Part shown: piece after piece, positions 57,864 through 64,000 of the stretch
Numbering within the stretch: the stretch's first letter is position 1
How the letters are laid out: each line of letters opens with the position of its first letter
Assembly: GCA_033439255.1 (NCBI GenBank)
Contig: CM065879.1
Span: 1,902,501-1,966,500 of the forward strand
Direction of reading: 5' to 3'
From: Hericium rajendrae
Lineage: Eukaryota; Basidiomycota; Agaricomycetes; Russulales; Hericiaceae
Length of the DNA stretch: 64,000 nt
The notes under the pieces: model-generated
What the model was told of the DNA's origin: nothing
The model's database searches: none
The model's input: the letters and a program-made list of their open reading frames with translations, nothing else
Program-made: the position numbers and the translations under genes

Positions 57864-58334
57864 TCATACCGGTCCATCCGCGCAACCCGCATGTTCACAC
57901 GTCAAGCTTGGTATACAGAAGAAGAAGATTCTGCGGAGCTGCTTTCGCATGGTGTATAGCTCACATGCGCAAAACGTCTCCGGGGGCAGGAGCTTGTCGA
58001 GATACATATAGCCGTTCATCTTCACCTCGTAATTGCGACCCACTGTCGAAGAACGAGTACAAGAAGGTGGTATATGCGCCGATGACAACTCTAAGGTATC
58101 TTGGAAAGTGTCACTGACCTCCTGTTCCATGATTGTCATTCTTACGCCGATAGATTGGATATACCAGAACTCGGAGCGCGATCGACCCGCCTGGTATTCA
58201 GAAGGGCGAACACCTGGTCTAGCTGCTGTCAACGTCAGCTGTTGAATCATAGAGCCGTTGGGTAGATGGTATTTTGGTCCTGTGCGGCGTGTCCACGGCT
58301 TCTCGGGGACTGTAGGAGGTATGCGCCTCAACAC
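57864..58334 (-). CDS. Short unrecognised gene or gene fragment
   Basis: The minus frame reads IPPTVPEKPWTRRTGPKYHL, SMIQQLTLTAARPGVRPSEY and FWYIQSIGVRMTIMEQE, which looks like real coding sequence. A GTCAGT donor at about 58117 suggests an intron ending near 58088, followed by a short exon. The family is not recognised. The paralogous stretch near 62030-62170 keeps the DNA similarity but has stops, so that copy is decayed. Confidence 0.4.
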   Translation of the reverse strand: MLRRIPPTVPEKPWTRRTGPKYHLPNGSMIQQLTLTAARPGVRPSEYQAGRSRSEFWYIQSIGVRMTIMEQEVSDTFQDTLELSSAHIPPSCTRSSTVGRNYEVKMNGYMYLDKLLPPETFCACELYTMRKQLRRIFFFCIPSLTCEHAGCADGPV

Positions 58335-58754
58335 GGAAATTTTTGCTTAAAACAGTGCTGACCAAGTCTCTACATAGGGATATGATTGCAGGGACATCGG
58401 TATTCTTGCGGGAATGGGGCGGCGTATTTCATCCGACTTAGTATCGACGCCAAATTAGACTTTGCCGTTGAGTGGCCTTGAATTTCACAAGCGTCACCGT
58501 AATGTCTTTTGCCTTCATCGTGGCGCCTATCGTGGACATATGGTGGCATGTCCGCAGGGTCAGTTCTTCATTCGAACACCCGTGATCTTCTACTGAACTC
58601 CTAAGGTTCATCGGAGGTTATATTGGAGGCGCAAGACACCATCCCGACCTCGTTGCTTCGATGAGGAGGTAACCAGAACGATACGACCGCGCGCGTCGCT
58701 TTCCTTTGATCCTGACGGAAGGAACCCCTTCTTAAGTAAGAGCACTATCACATT

Positions 58755-58760
58755 TATATA
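58755..58760 (+). promoter_or_regulatory. TATA element of P450 copy B
   Basis: TATATA lies 44 bp before ATG 58799 and 86 bp before the second in-frame ATG at 58841. The surrounding CACTATCACAT...CGAGGTGTCTC is conserved before copy C (62485-62512). The spacing would leave almost no leader for the first ATG, so the second may be used. Confidence 0.55.
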
Positions 58761-58798
58761 TCTCGAGGTGTCTCTGGCCAACTTGACTCGCAGCTGGA

Positions 58799-61005
58799 AT
58801 GACCACGACCACAACACTGCTGATCCTTCCACTTCACATTATGTCTTCATCACCGTCAGCCCTGCCTGCGAATGCGTTGCTAGGTGCTGGAATCCTGGCC
58901 CTGTGTCTCTGGCTTGTTAGTAGGATGTCTTCATCCCGCCGTTCAGCGCCTCTTCCACCCGGGCCTAGAGGGTGGCCGCTTATCGGCAATGTTTTTGACA
59001 TGCCTCCATCGCGAGCGCACGAAGTCTATATGGAATGGGGAAAAACATGGGGTGCGTTGATAGTTTCCCTTCTTGTCACCCATTTTTAAATCTCAAAAAT
59101 TAGGCGATATCATTCATGTCAAGTTATTCGGACAATCGACGATCATCGTGAATTCGTTTGAAGCCGCGACGAATATGCTAGACAAGAAAAGCTCGATCTA
59201 CTCTGACCGGCCGGTCCTCATGGTCGCAGGCGAGATGGTCGGCTTCAAGCATAATCTAGTCAGCTATCCCAACGGGAGCCAGCTCCGCGAAGCGCGAGCC
59301 ATGTTACACCGTCTCCTCGGCACTCGAGCGAGCATGAAGCAGTACCATCCTGCAATCGAAGCGGAGATGCACCGCTTGTTGAAGCGAATCGTCGGGAGGC
59401 CAGGGCCTATTGAGCTGCAAAAACACATCCGTTTGTGAGTCCTCTATTCATGCTGTACAAAGCAATAGCTTGACATCAAGCATTGATCGGTCACAGAACT
59501 GTCGGCGCCACCATTCTGATGATTGCTCACGGCTACCGCGTGAAGGAGCAGGACGACCCTTACATTGATATAGCAGACATATGGAACAGAGGGTTTGCGA
59601 AGATGATTGAGCCTGGTGCTTTCTGGGCGGATACGTTTCCGATCCGTAAGTTCGAAGTTCGGAGGCGTGCAAGGTTTACGCGAAGACGAGTTAGACTTGA
59701 ACTCTCTTCTAGTGCTGCGTGTACCCGACTGGTTCCCTGGGACTTCGTGGAAAGAACAAGCGAAGGCGATTTACATTGCTTATTCGAATTTGATCAATGT
59801 TCCGTATCAATTCGTCAAGGAGCAGATGGTCAGTCTGCAAATGGTCTATCGGTCATTCTGAAACCTTATTATCTTATCAGGAAAGAGGAACTGCTGTACC
59901 TTCCTTCACGTCGGCCAACTTGGAGCAAGAAGACCTCTCTCCTGAGAGGGAAATTATGGTCAAACACACGGCTTCTTCTATCATGGGTGGTGAGCAGCAG
60001 CGACATACATAATTTGCTAGCCCGCTGATTTCGAGACTAGCTGGGGCGGATACAGTGCGTTGCGTCTCGAGGTGCCAGCAGTGCTCTCTTCTGAAGAAGA
60101 TCATGATCCGCAGACGGTCGCTGCCATCTCGGCATTTTTCTTAGCGATGACACTTTACCCCGACGTGCAGCGCAAAGCGCAAGCGGAATTGGATGCTGTG
60201 ACAGGAAACGACCGGCTTCCGTCGTTCCAGGACTGCGAGCGTCTCCCGTATCTCGACGCCCTGGTCAAGGAAGTCCTGCGCTGGAACCCGGTTGTTCCGC
60301 AGGGTGCGTATATTATCATGACGAGCGGTGCAGAAATTGAGCTTCAAGTGCAGGCATTGCACACTGTACCAACGAGGATGATGTTCAAGACGGATATCTC
60401 ATCCCCAAGGGTGCCGTCATCGTGCCCAATGTCTGGTATGTTCGGATACTTGCTCAGGATCGGACGTGCTCCTGATTCTAAATCTAGGAAATTCTCTCGC
60501 GACGAGGAGACATATTACAACGCGGGGGACTTTATTCCTGAGAGATTTATCGTCAGTGAAACCAAGGAAGCTGAACGTGATCCACTTACCTTTGTTTTTG
60601 GTTTCGGGCGTCGGTGAGCCGCTTGGATGATTACAGTAATGAGATTTCGCTGACTCTGACAATCAGGATCTGTCCAGGTATGATAGAAAAACGTGCATCT
60701 CGCATGCTTAGAAATGACCGTTCGCGAAAGGGATCCAAATGGCACTGGCTCAATTATTCATGGCTTGTGCCATGACATTATCGGTTTTCGAAATCTCAAA
60801 GGTTATCAAGGATGGACGAACGGTGGAACCTCTGCAAGACTTTGATGGCGGTGTCCTCAGGTACGTTTTCTCCAAGCCTAAATCCTGAGCAGATGGTGAG
60901 CTGTTCTTTTGCGACTGTAGGCACCCGAAAACATATGAATGCTGCATCAAACCACGCTCTGAGAAGGCGATCAATCTCATAAAGCAAGCTCAATTCACAG
61001 ATTAA
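58799..61005 (+). CDS. Cytochrome P450, copy B (intact, 531 aa)
   Basis: Twelve exons join in phase to 532 codons: 58799-59051, 59104-59434, 59497-59645, 59713-59828, 59881-59989, 60041-60054, 60114-60303, 60354-60435, 60488-60613, 60667-60677, 60731-60860, 60921-61005. The protein has an N-terminal membrane anchor, [18 protein letters not shown], the I-helix [18 protein letters not shown] (ExxR), FIPERF, and haem-binding FGFGRRICPG with its Cys. Two microexons (14 and 11 nt) carry the AGADT and ICPG codons. All hallmark residues are present, so an active ER-bound monooxygenase is expected; the substrate is unknown. The start may instead be ATG 58841. Copy C follows in tandem. Confidence 0.92.
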
Positions 61006-62523
61006 GCAGATTTCTCTTGACATGTATCCCGTGCTGTATAATGTCACCCCAAAATTGCCGCTGGTTCGCCATCATCTTCCGCTTTTCAGGACGTCACGCG
61101 AAGCCCACGCCGCGAACTGAGCTACGCAGAAGTGTGTGTTCTGCGAAACGCAAGTGACTGTCTCGGATCTTGACCAGTTGACTCACCGTACTCGAAGAAG
61201 TTATGCAGCGCGCATGAGTACATGATAGCACTTTAGGTCCTGGTGAATTTCTCGGGGCTACCTCTTTTGAAGAATCAGAACCGACCCATGGAGATGCGTG
61301 CGGTGTAAGGCCAATCATCGGCCACTACCTTCCAACTTTCCACCACGAATACTTAGCTGGTGGACCGTCCTGTTCCAGCCTCACAGGAATGCGCACACAG
61401 ACTGGCCGGGACGTCGACGATTTTGTCATTGGCAGCGCGGCGCGCCCATATGTTCCTATGATGATCGGAGCTCGATAGTACAAAGACAATACAAAGACAC
61501 AGATAAACGTGCTGATTCACCACTAGGGGCTCCAGTCCTGAAAAGAGTCGTCGAAGATGGGTTGCAATAGGTTGCAATAGGTTGGAAATTCCAAGTTCAG
61601 GCTGAAAACCCCGTCTATCAGATACTCATGAATAGTCGCGAACTCCTTGGCCGCACGAAGGATGCACATGTGGCGCTGAAAATGATACTGCCTGAACTCA
61701 TGAATGTGAAGACCAGAAGACTTAAACATGATGCTCACTTATTCTTGAACTTGAGCTTTCTGCGGTTGGGAAGTTGAACGAATCAAATGAAGGCTTTGAG
61801 CGCTTATTCGCAGTTACGTACCAGCAAACAACGGGAGCCCAAATAAGCGCCCATTAATGGTGGACGCGACCGTCACCAAGTTGTCCGACCGTGGCGCCAT
61901 CATGAAGTTCATCCCTTGAAGTTGTATTTATCGTTCCCGACTCCAGAGCTTGGGCGAGCTGGTATTCTCATATCAAAACCCCGCGAGAGGACGCGATGCG
62001 AGCGGTTTGCAACGAACTTACGGCATACTTGATCCTCAAAAGGGAGAGCATCGGGTCTAGTTGCTGTTGTCAGCTCCGGTTATCGAATCATAGCCTTGCA
62101 GGGTTACTGGCATCTTCGGTTCTATGCGGTATGCCTACGGCTTTTAGGAGACTTTAAAAGGTATGTGCTTCGACATGGAAGCTTTTGCTTGGAGCAGTGC
62201 TAACCAAGTCTGCACAGGGCTATGATTGCGGGGGCGTCAGTATCCTTGCAGGTACTTCGTGCCCCCTGACGTCGACATGAGGTACCAATCCGGAAATTCC
62301 GTTCTTCACTGGAACACTCGTGATGTTCTGTTGAACGGCGAAGGCTCGTCGAACGCTATATTGAGGGCGTAAGCACCACCCTAATCCAACGCGTCAATGC
62401 GGAGGTAATCAGAACGCTATGACCGTGTGTATCACCTTCCTCTGGTTCAGATCGCATGAACTGCCATTGCATTTAAGTAAAGACACTATCACATCTATAT
62501 TTCGAGGTGTCTCGCCGCTAAAT
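61006..62523. other. Intergenic spacer between P450 B and C; right duplication arm
   Basis: No gene is seen. Similarity to 56470-58800 continues in order: 61140-61480 to 56470-56990, 61640-61790 to about 57080-57260, 62030-62240 to about 58170-58400, and 62290-62510 to 58570-58800. The spacer and the P450 were thus copied as one unit. Confidence 0.7.
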
Positions 62524-64000
62524 ATGACCGCAATGTTGCAGATTCATCCACTCAACATTATGTCCTGGTCATTCTCCTGGCCTGAAAATGCCCTGCTCGG
62601 TGCTGGTATTCTCGCCGTCGGGGTGTGGCTTTTGAACCGAGCATCATCTCTACGGTCGACGCCTTTTCCACCCGGGCCCAGAGGATGGCCCCTTATCGGC
62701 AATGTTTTCGACATGCCTTCGTCGCGAGCGCACGAAGTCTTCATGGAATGGGAGAAGACATGGGGTGCGTTGATAGTCGCGTTCCTCGCCACCGGTTCTT
62801 AATCTCAAAACTAGGTGGCATTATTCATGTCAAGTTGTTCGGACAGTCGACGATCATCGTCAACTCGTTCGAAGCTGCAACAAACATGTTGGACAAGAAA
62901 AGCGCGGTCTACTCTGACCGACCAGTCCTCGCGGTCGCAGGCGAGATGGTGGGTCTAAAGAATAGCTTGGTCTGCTATCCGAACGGAAGCCGACTTCGCG
63001 ATGCGCGAGCCATGTTGCATCGTTTCGTCGGCACTCGAGCGAGCATGAAGCAGTACCATTCTACGATTGAGGCGGAGATGCATCGTTTGTTGAGGCGAAT
63101 ACTCGAAAGACCAAATCCAGATGATGTGCAAAAGCACATTCGCTTGTGAGTCACTCAGTTCGCATTGACTTCACATTAGGTACTGATCAGCGACAGGACT
63201 GTCGGTGCTACCATTATGATGATTGCTCACGGCTACCGCGTGAGGGAGAAAGACGATCCTTACATTGATATAGCAGAAGTATGGAACAGAGGCTTTGCGG
63301 AGGTCATGGAGCCCGGCGCCTTCTGGGCAGATACGTTTCCCATCTGTAAGTTCGAACGATACGCAAAAACGAGTTAAAGTAAGTTGCCTTCCAGTGTTAC
63401 GTGTGCCCAGTTGGTTCCCTGGGACGTCTTGGAAAGAGCGAGCGAAGGCGGTTTCCATCGCCTTTTCGAACTTGGCTGATGTCCCGCATCAATTCGTCAA
63501 GGAGCAAATGGTCAGTCTGTGGACTGCTGCGATTGGCCATCCCGAAATCTCATTATGTCTCCAGGAAAGAGGGACTGCTATACCATCCTTCACGTCTGCC
63601 CACCTGGAGCAAGAAGGCTTTTTGTCTGAGAGGGAGATCTTGGTTAAATACGTGGCTTCTTCTATCATGGGTGGTGAGTGCATGCGACGTGCGCAAGTCG
63701 TTCCTTGGGCTAATTGAGAGACTAGCTGGTGCTGATACGGTACGCCGGACCTGTGGATACCATAATCGCACTTCTGACGTAGATCGTGATCCACAGACGG
63801 TCGGCGTTGTTTCTGCATTTTTCTTAGCGATGACACTCTACCCAGGTGTACAGCGCAGAGCACAGGCAGAACTGGACGCTGTGGTAGGCAACGATCGGCT
63901 TCCTTCTTTTGAGGACCGTGAGCGTCTCCCGTATCTTGATGCCCTCGTCAAGGAAGTCCTGCGCTGGAACCCAATTTTACCACAGGGTACGTGTGTTAGA
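62524..64000 (+). CDS. Cytochrome P450, copy C (runs off the window)
   Basis: Seven exons are inside the window: 62524-62764, 62815-63145, 63197-63345, 63395-63510, 63565-63673, 63726-63739 and 63797-63986. Exons 2 to 7 are identical in length to those of copy B (331, 149, 116, 109, 14, 190). The protein shows the N-terminal anchor, [23 protein letters not shown] and [14 protein letters not shown]. No lesion is seen up to the edge; the haem-binding part lies beyond. ATG 62560 is an alternative start. It is a tandem duplicate of copy B. Confidence 0.9.

Noticed and set aside
60055-60113. Reading EDHDPQ before TVAAISAFF as coding in P450 B
   Set aside because: A GT-AG intron ending at CCGCAG gives the standard GADTT-VAAIS joint and keeps the frame; the same holds in copies A and C.

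Overview
The window is from a filamentous basidiomycete, most probably an Agaricomycete such as a polypore. The evidence is genes with many short (about 48-65 bp) GT-AG introns, families typical of Agaricomycetes (DUF6533 and DUF6589 proteins, expanded P450s, F-box proteins), a chromodomain Ty3/gypsy element of the common basidiomycete type and a fungal phospholipase C. No bacterial features are present. The left half is a transposon- and repeat-rich accessory region. The right half is ordinary gene space with an expanded P450 cluster.

Region 1 (1-16.9 kb) is a nested transposon. A LINE on the minus strand (ORF1 at 15.3-16.8 kb; ORF2 endonuclease/reverse transcriptase at 0-3.1 kb and 14.75-14.89 kb) is split inside ORF2 by an 11,636-bp Ty3/gypsy element (3113-14748). 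That element has 541-bp LTRs and a perfect 5-bp target duplication, GGAAC. Removing it and one duplication restores the LINE reading frame exactly. The gypsy element carries gag-protease, reverse transcriptase/RNase H, integrase with chromodomain, and a long unexplained ORF between pol and the 3' LTR. Both elements are dead, mostly through TGA stops that look like CGA decay.

Region 2 (16.9-24 kb) is non-genic: GC-rich minisatellites with 20- and 22-bp units, a 48-bp repeat present in inverted orientation at both ends of that stretch, and two doubtful ORFs.

Region 3 (23.4-35.8 kb) holds two convergent gene pairs: a Crypton-like tyrosine recombinase facing an unrecognised partner gene, then a RecQ-like helicase facing an intact DUF6589 protein only 24 bp away. 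The first three carry nonsense mutations and only the DUF6589 gene is open. This block could be one decayed composite mobile element led by a tyrosine recombinase; that is inference.

Region 4 (36-64 kb) contains an F-box protein, a short-chain dehydrogenase, a P450 pseudogene, a DUF6533 membrane protein, a disordered putative nuclear protein, a coiled-coil/proline-rich protein, a phosphoinositide-specific phospholipase C with PH-like, EF-hand, X, Y and C2 regions, and two tandem P450 genes. The three P450s are close paralogues with the same introns, including 14-nt and 11-nt microexons; the last runs off the window. No tRNA, rRNA or CRISPR array was seen. All intron-exon models were made by eye.
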